This document shows, piece by piece, positions 1-8,382 of a stretch of 64,000 nt of DNA. The stretch covers positions 1 to 64,000 of the forward strand of contig NZ_RMVE01000007.1 of NCBI RefSeq assembly GCF_003865345.1, read 5' to 3'. The notes beneath the pieces are model-generated. The model searched no databases, was not told the origin of the DNA, and saw only the letters and a list, made by a program, of their open reading frames with translations. Within the stretch, counting starts at the first letter, position 1. Every line of letters begins with the position of its first letter. A program made the translations under genes and the position numbers. The DNA comes from Nonlabens xiamenensis (GTDB lineage Bacteria; Bacteroidota; Bacteroidia; Flavobacteriales; Flavobacteriaceae).

Positions 1-181
1 TTTCCAACCAAACTTTTCTGCAAAAAAATTAAAGTTTTTTTAAACCCAATTCTCAATTACCTCATTTCCAATACCAAACACAAAAAGTTTTTTTTAGCCT
101 TTACCCCTTACCCCTCAAGAACCTGATCAGACTCCGCAATAGCCCACACAACAAACCCTAGAATAAATACACGCATCAATA

Positions 182-195
182 CTTTCGCGAAAGCG
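182..195. repeat. Palindromic repeat copy 1
   Basis: CTTTCGCGAAAGCG, lacking the outer left bases of the full 16-base palindrome. It lies in the roughly 220 bases before the sensor kinase stop. Apart from this copy I see no gene, terminator or RNA in bases 1-222. Confidence 0.9.
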
Positions 196-222
196 ATCAA
201 TCTATACGTAGAAAGAAATGGA

Positions 223-1731
223 TCATGCTGTCGGTAGTTGGAAATAAAAGGTGGAACCTTCATTTTCCTCACTGAAAACTTTAATGGTCGATTCGTGTAA
301 CTCCAGAATCTTTTTTACAATAGCCAACCCAAGACCTGCTCCATTTTTAGCAAAACCCTCGCTGGTTTGCTTGAATCTTTCAAAAATCGTAGACTGCATT
401 TCAGGAGCGATGCCTATACCAGAGTCGTTGACTTTAACGGAGCAATAACCGGCTTTTGTTTCCAGTTGTATGGTTATTCGACCATTTTCAGGAGTGAACT
501 TAAGGGCATTGTCCAACAGGTTCTGAAGGGCTCTCTCAATCAAGCTTATATCAGCGCGCACCAAAATATTCTTATTGTCTGCTACCTCCAGACGGAGATC
601 TATATTCTTTTCGGTGGCGAGTATCTGGTATTTGGACACCAAATCCAAACACAGATCCGTGATAGAGAATTGCTCGATCAATGGTTCTATCTGTTTGGCC
701 TCAAGTTTTGAATATTCAAAAAGTTGTTCCACTAAACCGGTGAGCTTATCAGTATTGGAGCTGATGACTGCAAGGTATTTTTGTTGTTCCTCTACGGACA
801 ATGTATCGGATTTTTCTTGAAGGGTTTCGGCATAGCCTTTAAGTATAGCCAGCGGAGTACGTAAGTCATGGGATACATTGGCAATTAACTGCCGGCGCAA
901 TTCATCTACACTTTTTATTTCTTCTAAATTGGCATTGATGGTGTCTGCCATATCATTAAAGGTATGTGCGACCACGGCGATATTTGTTTTTTCGGGATGC
1001 TCTATCCTAGCGCTGAGATCGCCTTCTTTAAATCGACGGGCTGCCAGTGTGATTTTCCTAAGGTTCTTTGTTAAAAACCAAATGGCTCCCAATCCAATGA
1101 GCAACGTGAATAAAGTGGTCAGTCCAATGGCTCCAAGGCCAAAACTCTTGATGTATTTACCGAATATATTAGCGCTAGCGGTTTGGTAAACCTCACCAGA
1201 CAATATTATATATATGTAACCAGACCGACCTTGATCGGTGAAAGGTGCAGCGGAAAATATCTTCTGTTCCTGTGGATCTCTGGGATCATCCCCCAGATAA
1301 AAACCAGTTCCATTACTAGCCAAAAAATCGCTGATGGGTGTGGTATTCACATATTTGGTCGGTTCGCCTGGGTTATGATCCAATACGACAGAGTAAAGCA
1401 CCTCACCGTCATCGGCCAGCATATACACCTCTATACTGCGATTGACCGCCATCATATCATGCATCAAATCTCCAAAGACCGCCTTATTGACGCTTCCATC
1501 CTCTAGGAATGGTCTGGCTTCTGCAAATTTTTCATCAATTAAGTGTTGGGCTAGTGGTGCATTGATCTCTTGTTGGGTAGCCAGATGATGCTGGTTGGAA
1601 AAATGATTTGTGATCAATATATAGGATACTGCCATTCCCAAAATAAGCAGTGAAAGAGCAACCCATAATTTAAAAACCAATCTAGGTGTCAGGGTGGCTG
1701 AAGTCTTGCGGCTCATATTAAATCTCTTCAT
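223..1731 (-). CDS. Two-component sensor histidine kinase
   Basis: Membrane histidine kinase of 502 residues that would autophosphorylate and pass phosphate to the response regulator encoded just upstream. A membrane segment at about residues 18-40 and another at about 198-220 flank an extracytoplasmic sensor region of roughly 155 residues. A HAMP-like linker follows, then the dimerisation domain with the phospho-acceptor His288 in NVSHDLRTPL. The ATPase domain has an N box (LDNALKFTPENG), a G1 box (DSGIGI), an F box (FERF) and a G2 box (GAGLGLAIVKK), so all catalytic motifs are present. The first ATG overlaps the regulator gene by 14 bases; a second ATG five codons later would remove the overlap. 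The ligand cannot be inferred. Confidence 0.95.
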   Translation of the reverse strand: MKRFNMSRKTSATLTPRLVFKLWVALSLLILGMAVSYILITNHFSNQHHLATQQEINAPLAQHLIDEKFAEARPFLEDGSVNKAVFGDLMHDMMAVNRSIEVYMLADDGEVLYSVVLDHNPGEPTKYVNTTPISDFLASNGTGFYLGDDPRDPQEQKIFSAAPFTDQGRSGYIYIILSGEVYQTASANIFGKYIKSFGLGAIGLTTLFTLLIGLGAIWFLTKNLRKITLAARRFKEGDLSARIEHPEKTNIAVVAHTFNDMADTINANLEEIKSVDELRRQLIANVSHDLRTPLAILKGYAETLQEKSDTLSVEEQQKYLAVISSNTDKLTGLVEQLFEYSKLEAKQIEPLIEQFSITDLCLDLVSKYQILATEKNIDLRLEVADNKNILVRADISLIERALQNLLDNALKFTPENGRITIQLETKAGYCSVKVNDSGIGIAPEMQSTIFERFKQTSEGFAKNGAGLGLAIVKKILELHESTIKVFSEENEGSTFYFQLPTA

Positions 1732-2413
1732 TAAAACGATATCCTATACCCCAAGTGGTCAATATATATATAGGATGTGACATATCGGGCTCAATTTTAG
1801 CACGTAGTCGATTGACATGGGAATTCACGGTGTGTTCATATCCTGAGAAATTATACCCCCAGATGATGTCTAACATTTCGGAACGACTATAACTGCGACC
1901 AGGATGGGTTCCCAACAGCACGAGCAAATCAAACTCTTTGGGTGAAAGTTCTATTTTTTTGTCGTTGAGAGTGACCCGCCTCATTTCCACATTAATTTTC
2001 AGGTCCCCAAAATCCAATTGAGAATGATCTGAGGAGCCAGTGGTTTTTTTCTCACTCCTTCTCATGACTGCCTTGGCACGTGCTTTCAATTCGCGAATCG
2101 AAAAAGGCTTGGTGATATAGTCATCCGCACCGATTTCCAGCCCCAGGACTTTATCTATCTCTTCGCTCTTTGCGGTCACCATGATCACTGGTGTATCTTT
2201 TTTCTTTCTGAGTTCTCGGCATACTTCTACTCCATTGATTTCAGGAATGGAGAGATCCAGAAGAATGAGGTCATAATCGTTAGACAAAGCTTTATCTAAT
2301 GCCGATTTACCATCATTTACACTTTCCACATCCGCGTTGAGATCCTTCATATGGATTTCGAGCAAATCGACGATATCTAAGTCGTCCTCCACAATGAGTA
2401 TTTTATTTTCCAT
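1718..2413 (-). CDS. OmpR-family response regulator
   Basis: DNA-binding response regulator, partner of the adjacent kinase. It has an N-terminal receiver domain with the acidic pair (VEDD), phospho-acceptor Asp in LLLDLS and the conserved Lys in the TKPF motif. The C-terminal winged-helix domain carries the usual SPKEFDLLVLL and HTVNSHVNRLRAKIE signatures of the OmpR/PhoB class. I chose the ATG at 2413; an in-frame GTG two codons upstream (2419) is the alternative. The regulator is transcribed first and its end overlaps the kinase start, so the two are probably translationally coupled. A divergent lipoprotein gene begins about 125 bases away and is a candidate target. Confidence 0.95.
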   Translation of the reverse strand: MENKILIVEDDLDIVDLLEIHMKDLNADVESVNDGKSALDKALSNDYDLILLDLSIPEINGVEVCRELRKKKDTPVIMVTAKSEEIDKVLGLEIGADDYITKPFSIRELKARAKAVMRRSEKKTTGSSDHSQLDFGDLKINVEMRRVTLNDKKIELSPKEFDLLVLLGTHPGRSYSRSEMLDIIWGYNFSGYEHTVNSHVNRLRAKIEPDMSHPIYILTTWGIGYRFNEEI

Positions 2414-2538
2414 ATTCACAAAGCAAGGAAAAGCCTATCACAAAAAGGTCACGAGATGTCTCAAAAAGTTGATCTCATGGTTATCCCCTTGAGATATGAT
2501 AAGGGTTAGTTTGTACTGTAAACATAAAACAATTAATC

Positions 2539-3432
2539 ATGAAAACTTACATTTCCCTTTTCGCTATGGCTATCCTACTATTTTCTGGATGCTCGAGCGA
2601 TGATGATGCTGGTGAGCGAAATACCACATCCAATCTTAATCTAAATATCGACAAATTGGAAGACCTAGGACCCAATTATGCTTATGAAGGCTGGGTGATG
2701 GTTAATGGGTCGCCCGTTACCACTGGAACTTTTACTGTAGATGGTAACGGTAATTTGAGCCAAACCAGTTTTCCAGTCGACACTGAAACCTTGGAAGCAG
2801 CGACAGCCTTTATTTTAACTATTGAGCCTAGTCCAGATCCAGATCCTGCACCTGCCGCTAGCAAGTATTTGGCTGGAGAATTCACTAATAGTACAGCTAG
2901 TATTTCTACCAACTTCGGTCCTGCTCCCGGTGACTTTTCCAATGCAGCTGGATCGTTCTTTTTACGCACTCCCACCGATGAAACAGGAATGAACAATGGA
3001 AATGACACTAGTGGTGTTTGGTTTGGATTACCAGGCATGCCTCCCTCTGCAGATTTTGTTCTTCCAACCCTTCCTGAAGGATGGATTTATGAAGGCTGGG
3101 TTGTGGGTGATACAGGTGCTTTGTCTACAGGAACCTTTACAGATTTTGGTGCACGTGACAGCAGCAACGGCTTTTCTGGAACACAGAACAATGCAGGACC
3201 GCCAGTACCAGGAGAAGATTTCTTCAATAACCTACCCGCCGGAGAACCTTCCCCATTTTTGGTTCCTGGACGCAATGTTGTGATCACGGTGGAACCGGTA
3301 CCAGACAACTCTCCTGCCCCATTCACTTTGAAGCCATTGGCCAAAATAGCCAACTCTGATACCGCGCCATCGGCTCAAAGCTTTGACAACAATGTCACCA
3401 ACACTTTTCCCACAGGTACAGTTTCAAGATAG
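2539..3432 (+). CDS. Lipoprotein with duplicated RskA-like domain
   Basis: Predicted lipoprotein of 297 residues: hydrophobic signal followed by a lipobox (LLFSGC) and an acidic SSDDD stretch. The mature part contains two copies of a domain starting with YEGWV...TGTFT, at about residues 48-66 and 182-200. This resembles the extracytoplasmic fold of anti-sigma-K (RskA) proteins, where the equivalent motif reads like YQLW..G.P.S.G. No membrane anchor or sigma-binding region is present and no sigma gene is adjacent, so an anti-sigma role is not supported. Divergent from the two-component genes and followed by a strong terminator. The precise function is unknown. Confidence 0.8.
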   Translation: MKTYISLFAMAILLFSGCSSDDDAGERNTTSNLNLNIDKLEDLGPNYAYEGWVMVNGSPVTTGTFTVDGNGNLSQTSFPVDTETLEAATAFILTIEPSPDPDPAPAASKYLAGEFTNSTASISTNFGPAPGDFSNAAGSFFLRTPTDETGMNNGNDTSGVWFGLPGMPPSADFVLPTLPEGWIYEGWVVGDTGALSTGTFTDFGARDSSNGFSGTQNNAGPPVPGEDFFNNLPAGEPSPFLVPGRNVVITVEPVPDNSPAPFTLKPLAKIANSDTAPSAQSFDNNVTNTFPTGTVSR

Positions 3433-3457
3433 TTTTTTGGTTGGTTAGTTTGGAAAG

Positions 3458-3492
3458 CGCTCGATGAACAATGGTCCATCGAGCGTTTTTTT
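3458..3492 (+). terminator. Rho-independent terminator of the lipoprotein gene
   Basis: A perfect 9-bp stem (CGCTCGATG / CATCGAGCG) with a 10-base loop is followed by seven T residues. Confidence 0.9.
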
Positions 3493-3610
3493 ATTGGGGG
3501 TCAATGTCTAATAGAAATCAACGCTTTTAGTATGAATAGAGTTAAAGATTCTTTCAGTGAAAAGAGGTAGAAGTAAGTGAATAAATGAAAAGGTAAGCCC
3601 GAAAAGAAAC

Positions 3611-4558
3611 TCATTTCACAAAGATGACGGAGTTCAAATGATCCCCATCTCCAAACTCACAAGTCTCATTGGTAGGATCCATTATCCAATTTCCGTCAAC
3701 AATGAATTTATATTGATATTTTTCATAGGATAAGGGTACCTGAACAGTCCAATAATCTCCCTGCCTGTTCATAGGTTTCTTATTGTGTTGCCAGTTTGAG
3801 AATCCGCCGGCAAGAAACACTTCTTGATAAGCTTTATCCTATAAACGGAATTCGACAGCTTTCATTTTAGTGATAAGACTGTTGTATTCTCCGTACTCAT
3901 TGGGAACCTTCAAGGCAATTTTTAGTCTTTTACCTTCCAATAGGGTTTTCATGATGATACCATGTCTCTTTCTTTTAAAAGTTAGAGAGTCTGTAGCACG
4001 GTCGGTGAGATAGATTTGATCAATTCGATTGCCTTTGCGGTCAGTTTCAAAAAGGGTGATTTGTTTCAGGAAAAAATCAATGTAGACCTCAAAGCCCTTC
4101 AGGTTATAGTATCCTAGAATTCCATTGATCTTAGATCGGGTAACACGCTCAATATGACTGAGGTTGATCAGGTCTGCATAATTTAGAGTCCATTTCAAAA
4201 CCATCGATCAGTAGTTGGTTGATATTAGCTTCCCTTACATAGCTTAATTCTTTATTGATCGAGAAGGCTCCTTTTGACCCTGAGCCATTCCCATAAATAC
4301 GTTTATTAAGTACCATCGCGAGGAACCAGTATCAATAATAAAAGGTCCGGTAGCTCCATTGACAGAGGCTATGACTGTAATTAAGTTACCCTTTAATTCA
4401 AAAGGCATACGAACTGTATGTTCACTCAGCTTTTCAGCGGAAGGGAAGCTTACGGGTGTGTCTAGCGGAATAATGTCAGTCGCACGGGTAGTATGAACCG
4501 CCAACAGCAGACAAAGTAAAGTCAGGTATTTCACGAGTCTAAAGTCTTGGTTACACAT
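3611..4558 (-). pseudogene. Broken retropepsin-like aspartyl protease with C-terminal CBM48/AMPK-type domain
   Basis: Three fragments in the same overall frame form one gene. The N-terminal piece has a signal peptide and an aspartyl protease motif (IIDTGSS). The frame then breaks near 4318, where one base appears lost: the continuation (MVLNKRIYGNGSGSK) runs in another frame. A compensating extra base near 4180-4195 restores the first frame at ADLINLSHIE, followed by GILGYYNLKGFEVYID, a typical second half of bacterial retropepsin-like proteins. A TAG at 3839-3841 interrupts the frame, and seven codons later the same frame continues into VFLAGGFSNW and YQYKFIVDGNW, the hallmark of glycogen-binding CBM48/AMPK-beta domains. 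Two indels plus one nonsense codon argue for a decayed gene rather than three small ones. Confidence 0.75.
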
Positions 4559-4605
4559 AACGACCTGAACATAGGCGATTTGTTACATGCAATATACTAA
4601 GAAAG

Positions 4606-5853
4606 TTACTGATCCCGCTTCTTGACCTGGTATGGGTGTTTAAGAAACGCTTTCGCGAAAGCGTAACCTTGAGCATAATTTCGTCTGAAAAATTCAATGG
4701 CGATATGAGCCAGAACGGCACAACCGGCTAACATAGCAAATAATGGGAGTAACGAGTCGGTGAGGTAGTGGGCGACAAACCAACTCGCCAGGGAACCGAA
4801 AATCATACTAATTGCCCCAACAAATGCACTTGCACTTCCTGCCCTTTTGGTAAACGGATTAAGGGATAAGGCGGTAACATTGGGGTTTTGAAAACCAATA
4901 AGCGTCATCATACAGAATAAAGTTGGATAGATCATCCAGAATGAGTCTCCATCTTCAAGGATATAGATAAAGCCAATAACGCTGACCAGCACCAATAGCG
5001 TACTCACTACATAGGTAATTTGGAAAGTAGTAAAGCGGATTAGAAAAAGACGATTGATCTGGCTGCCCGCGATCAATCCTGCAGCATTGCTCCCAAAAAT
5101 GTATCCAAAACTTTCCTGACTCATTCCAAAAAAGTCCAAAAAAATAAAGGGTGCTGCCGCTACATAACCCAATAACATACCGATCACAAAACCTCTTGCC
5201 GTTGAAAAAAGAAAGAAGTCATGATTTCTATAAATACCCCAATACTCGCGTAAGACAGGTATGGGGTGCAAAGGGGCTGCGGGATTGGGCCGCGTGCTTT
5301 CAGGGAGCAAAAAGACCACATTAAATAACATCAGAGAGGCAAATCCGGCCAGTCCATAAAATATCATCTCCCAATGGTAATGCGCAATTACATAACCGCC
5401 AATGGTAGGTGCAATAATAGGAGCAATTCCCATAATCAGCATTAGTGTGGAGAGAACGTCGGCAACTTTATCCTCATCAAAAAGGTCCCTTACAATCGCC
5501 TTACTCGCCACCATTCCAGCACATGCGCCGAGGGAAGTGAAAAATCTCAAGGTGGCCAATGAAAGTACATCCCAGGCAAAGGCACTTAACAAACTTGTAG
5601 AAATATAAAGTATCAGACCAAAGATCAATGGTTTCCTGCGACCAAAACGATCCATAAGCGGCCCGTACGCCAGCTGTCCCAAACCAATTCCTATAAAATA
5701 AGTGGTAAGAGTAAGACCGATGGCACTGGTATCCACCTTAAAATCACCCGCTATCTGTTTAAAGGCGGGTAAGTAAGCATCGATAGAAAAGGGTCCTACG
5801 GCAATCAATAAGCCTAAGATCAAGATGATACCGACTCTACGGCCCTTACTCAT
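4606..5853 (-). CDS. Bcr/CflA-type MFS multidrug efflux transporter
   Basis: Inner-membrane proton-driven efflux pump with 12 predicted helices, about 415 residues, normal for the family. The first helix region with PFSIDAYLPAF and the loop motif GQLAYGPLMDRFGRRKP between helices 2 and 3 are characteristic of the DHA1 Bcr/CflA group. The longest open frame starts at 5883, but a TAnnTTTG-type element (5888-5895) would place the transcript start near 5881; I therefore prefer the ATG at 5853. The C-terminal tail contains AFAKA, encoded by a copy of the 16-base palindrome. Substrate unknown; Bcr/CflA members export bicyclomycin, chloramphenicol or similar compounds. Confidence 0.9.
   Translation of the reverse strand: MSKGRRVGIILILGLLIAVGPFSIDAYLPAFKQIAGDFKVDTSAIGLTLTTYFIGIGLGQLAYGPLMDRFGRRKPLIFGLILYISTSLLSAFAWDVLSLATLRFFTSLGACAGMVASKAIVRDLFDEDKVADVLSTLMLIMGIAPIIAPTIGGYVIAHYHWEMIFYGLAGFASLMLFNVVFLLPESTRPNPAAPLHPIPVLREYWGIYRNHDFFLFSTARGFVIGMLLGYVAAAPFIFLDFFGMSQESFGYIFGSNAAGLIAGSQINRLFLIRFTTFQITYVVSTLLVLVSVIGFIYILEDGDSFWMIYPTLFCMMTLIGFQNPNVTALSLNPFTKRAGSASAFVGAISMIFGSLASWFVAHYLTDSLLPLFAMLAGCAVLAHIAIEFFRRNYAQGYAFAKAFLKHPYQVKKRDQ
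4648..4663. repeat. Palindromic repeat copy 2
   Basis: Full 16-base CGCTTTCGCGAAAGCG inside the MFS gene, read as AFAKA near the C-terminus. Confidence 0.95.
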
Positions 5854-5887
5854 TTTATTCTTCTCCACCAATTTTGCCTTCATTTTG

Positions 5888-5895
5888 CAAAACTA
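5888..5895 (-). promoter_or_regulatory. Candidate -7 element for the MFS gene
   Basis: On the minus strand this reads TAGTTTTG, matching the Bacteroidota -7 consensus TAnnTTTG. No clear -33 TTTG lies at the expected distance. Confidence 0.45.
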
Positions 5896-5987
5896 AGTTT
5901 ATCCTGAACTATGATAAAGCTATTCACAAAGCTTTACCATTTCCTAACGGGAGTTAATTTGTATTTTTAGGCTTCAAATTTGAATCT

Positions 5988-6701
5988 ATGAGAATACTTT
6001 GCTGCATCCTTACCTTGGGATTATTGCTTTCCAGTTGTAAACAAGACAAAAAAGCACCCCAGGAGGTCGCACCTACCGAGTCCAGAGAGCCCTCGGAAGC
6101 AAGCCAGAAATCTAACTCAACCGAGGAACCAGACATCACAACTAAGGCTGGTTTGGTGGCTCAACAAGCCGGAATTGAACAATGGAAACAAGTGGAACAA
6201 GTCCAATTCACCTTTAATGTGGAAAAAGGAGGAAAAAATCTAGTGTCCCGTCAGTGGACCTGGAATCCCAAAAGCGATATGGTCCAATTGATTTCTAAAG
6301 GAGAAACGGTAAATTTCAATCGGCGGTCACTCAATGATACGATTACCAAAAGCGCTGATCGCAGTTTTGTAAACGATGTATACTGGTTGTTACCACAATT
6401 CAAGTTGGTTTGGGATACCGGAACAAAAATCACCTATCCCACAGAAGACTTAGTCAGAATAGCGTATGTAGGTGATGGTGGCTACACCCCAGGAGACCGA
6501 TATGACTTGCGTCTGAATGACCAAAATAGGATCACCCAATGGGAGTATTACCCGCAAGGCTCAGACAGCCCTACAATGACCACCACTTTTGAGGATTACA
6601 AAACTTTCAATGGTATCGAAATTGCCCAACAGCACAAGGCGGTGGACGGTGATCTGAACATTTATTTTACAGATATCAACATCCTTAAAAACAAGCAATA
6701 A
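5988..6701 (+). CDS. Lipoprotein of unknown function, first gene of the kynurenine cluster
   Basis: Predicted lipoprotein of 237 residues with a short signal and lipobox (LLSSC, Cys17), then a polar Ser/Glu-rich linker to about residue 50. The mature domain (about residues 55-235) is mostly beta-strand-like, with motifs VSRQWTWNP, NDVYWLLPQFKLVWD and MTTTFEDYKTFNGIEIAQ. This pattern recalls outer-membrane-associated lipoproteins of the LolA/LolB-like class, but that is only a resemblance. The stop overlaps the kynU start (TAATG), so the two genes are translationally linked. I do not recognise a defined function. Confidence 0.8.
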   Translation: MRILCCILTLGLLLSSCKQDKKAPQEVAPTESREPSEASQKSNSTEEPDITTKAGLVAQQAGIEQWKQVEQVQFTFNVEKGGKNLVSRQWTWNPKSDMVQLISKGETVNFNRRSLNDTITKSADRSFVNDVYWLLPQFKLVWDTGTKITYPTEDLVRIAYVGDGGYTPGDRYDLRLNDQNRITQWEYYPQGSDSPTMTTTFEDYKTFNGIEIAQQHKAVDGDLNIYFTDINILKNKQ

Positions 6702-7963
6702 TGGCTTTAGAAACAAAGCTTGAGGAAGCACACGAGTTGGATAAAAAGGATACGCTATCCCGCTTTCGCGAAAGCTTCCACATTCCAAAACACAAGGATG
6801 GCAGCGATAGTATTTATTTTTGCGGGAACTCGCTGGGACTTCAACCCAAACAAACCAAAGAATTTCTCGAACAGGAGCTTAATGACTGGGCGGGTCTGGG
6901 AGTAGAAGGACATTTTCACGCTCAAAACCCGTGGATGCCCTATCATGAATTCCTATCTAAAAAGATGGCAGAAATTGTTGGCGCGCAACAGCATGAAGTG
7001 GTGGTAATGAATACGCTAACAACCAATCTACACCTGATGATGGTTAGCTTTTACCGTCCTGAAGGCCGCAGGCGCAAAATACTAATCGAGGGTGATGCTT
7101 TTCCCAGTGATCGCTACGCAGTAGCTTCTCAAATTAAATTTCACGGTGGAGATCCCGCTACAGACCTGATTACTTGGCAACCCAGACCTGGGAATAATAC
7201 GCCAGACATGGATGATCTGAAAACAATTTTAGAGCAACAAGGTGACCAGATTGCATTGATCATGGTTGGAGCCGTCAACTATTACACCGGACAGTTTTTT
7301 GATCTGAAGAGCATCACTGAACTGGGTCACAGTTATGGAATTATGGTAGGTTTTGACTGTGCCCATGGCGCTGGCAACGTGGATTTGAGACTGCATGAGT
7401 CAGGAGCAGACTTTGCCGTATGGTGTACCTATAAGTATCTGAATTCAGGACCAGGGAGCTTGGGGGGTTGCTTTGTACATGAACGCCATGCCGACCGACC
7501 TGAATTGCCCAGGTTTACCGGTTGGTGGGGACATAATAAGGAGACCCGATTCAAAATGCGGGACGATTTTGAGCCCATGTATGGGGCTGAAGGATGGCAA
7601 TTGTCCAATCCGCCGATTTTAAGTATGGCTGCGATTCGGGCCAGTCTGGATCTATTTAGTCAGGCTGGTTTTAAGGCCTTGAGAGAAAAATCCGTTCAAC
7701 TTACCGCCTATCTGGAATTTTTACTACAACAGATGCAAGGTGATCGTATTTCCATCATTACTCCTTCCGACCCCAACTGGCGAGGCTGCCAATTATCCCT
7801 GGCAGTAAAGGATGCAGACCGTAGCCTTTTTGATGCTATCACTGCCAAAGGTGTGATTGCCGACTGGCGTGAACCTGATGTGATACGTATTGCTCCGGTT
7901 CCTTTATATAACAGTTTTGCAGATTGCTGGAAGTTTGTTGATATTTTAAGCTCAGAGATGTGA
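6701..7963 (+). CDS. kynU: Kynureninase
   Basis: PLP-dependent hydrolase that cleaves kynurenine or 3-hydroxykynurenine to (3-hydroxy)anthranilate and alanine in tryptophan catabolism. Length (420 residues) and motifs match the family: YFCGNSLGLQP near the N-terminus, GFDCAHGAGN with the PLP-pyridine Asp, and the Schiff-base Lys245 in CTYKYLNSGPG. GWWGH and QLSNPPILSMAA belong to the substrate pocket. The ATG overlaps the preceding lipoprotein stop, and the stop overlaps the GTG of the next gene. An RFRES pentapeptide at residues 21-25 comes from a copy of the palindrome. Confidence 0.97.
   Translation: MALETKLEEAHELDKKDTLSRFRESFHIPKHKDGSDSIYFCGNSLGLQPKQTKEFLEQELNDWAGLGVEGHFHAQNPWMPYHEFLSKKMAEIVGAQQHEVVVMNTLTTNLHLMMVSFYRPEGRRRKILIEGDAFPSDRYAVASQIKFHGGDPATDLITWQPRPGNNTPDMDDLKTILEQQGDQIALIMVGAVNYYTGQFFDLKSITELGHSYGIMVGFDCAHGAGNVDLRLHESGADFAVWCTYKYLNSGPGSLGGCFVHERHADRPELPRFTGWWGHNKETRFKMRDDFEPMYGAEGWQLSNPPILSMAAIRASLDLFSQAGFKALREKSVQLTAYLEFLLQQMQGDRISIITPSDPNWRGCQLSLAVKDADRSLFDAITAKGVIADWREPDVIRIAPVPLYNSFADCWKFVDILSSEM
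6761..6775. repeat. Palindromic repeat copy 3
   Basis: CGCTTTCGCGAAAGC in kynU, read as RFRES near the N-terminus. Confidence 0.9.
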
Positions 7964-8382
7964 GTCACAAGAATCCCTTAATAAACCACTTGCAAGCTTA
8001 CGTGTTGCTCTCTATGGCTAGTATGTTGCTGCTTACAATAGGTTGGGTGTTCCTGCGATCTATTGAAAATAATGTATGGTACAATATTCATTTAGTGGCT
8101 GGTTTTGTCTTGTTTGTATTGCTTATACAGTGGGTGACGCTTAAACAAGCCAAAATGAAAAGTATCATGGGCTGGATTGCCTTGTCAATATCCATTGTTC
8201 TATCAATGATAACCAGCTTATTCATCATTCCATTGATATTCATCCTGATAAAAGGATCTGTATCCATCTTAGATGCAACCGACCAACTCCAGGGTATGAG
8301 TTTTGTTATACTTCTGCTCCTGCAGCTGAGCTTGATTATCCAATTTATCCGTTCCTACCGCAAAAGCTTACATAACGTATGA
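7960..8382 (+). CDS. Small four-helix membrane protein in the kynurenine operon
   Basis: Integral membrane protein of 140 residues with four hydrophobic segments (about residues 14-33, 43-61, 68-94 and 107-129) and a basic C-terminus. It starts with GTG overlapping the kynU stop (GTGA) and its stop overlaps the kmo ATG (ATGA), so it is tightly embedded between the two enzymes and surely co-expressed. It carries no recognisable catalytic motif. A role in transport or as membrane anchor for kynurenine metabolism is only an inference from position. Confidence 0.8.
   Translation: MSHKNPLINHLQAYVLLSMASMLLLTIGWVFLRSIENNVWYNIHLVAGFVLFVLLIQWVTLKQAKMKSIMGWIALSISIVLSMITSLFIIPLIFILIKGSVSILDATDQLQGMSFVILLLLQLSLIIQFIRSYRKSLHNV

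Noticed and set aside
2682-3353. Open frames antisense to the RskA-like lipoprotein gene
   Set aside because: They mirror the low-complexity Pro/Gly/Thr codons of the plus-strand gene and have no independent features.
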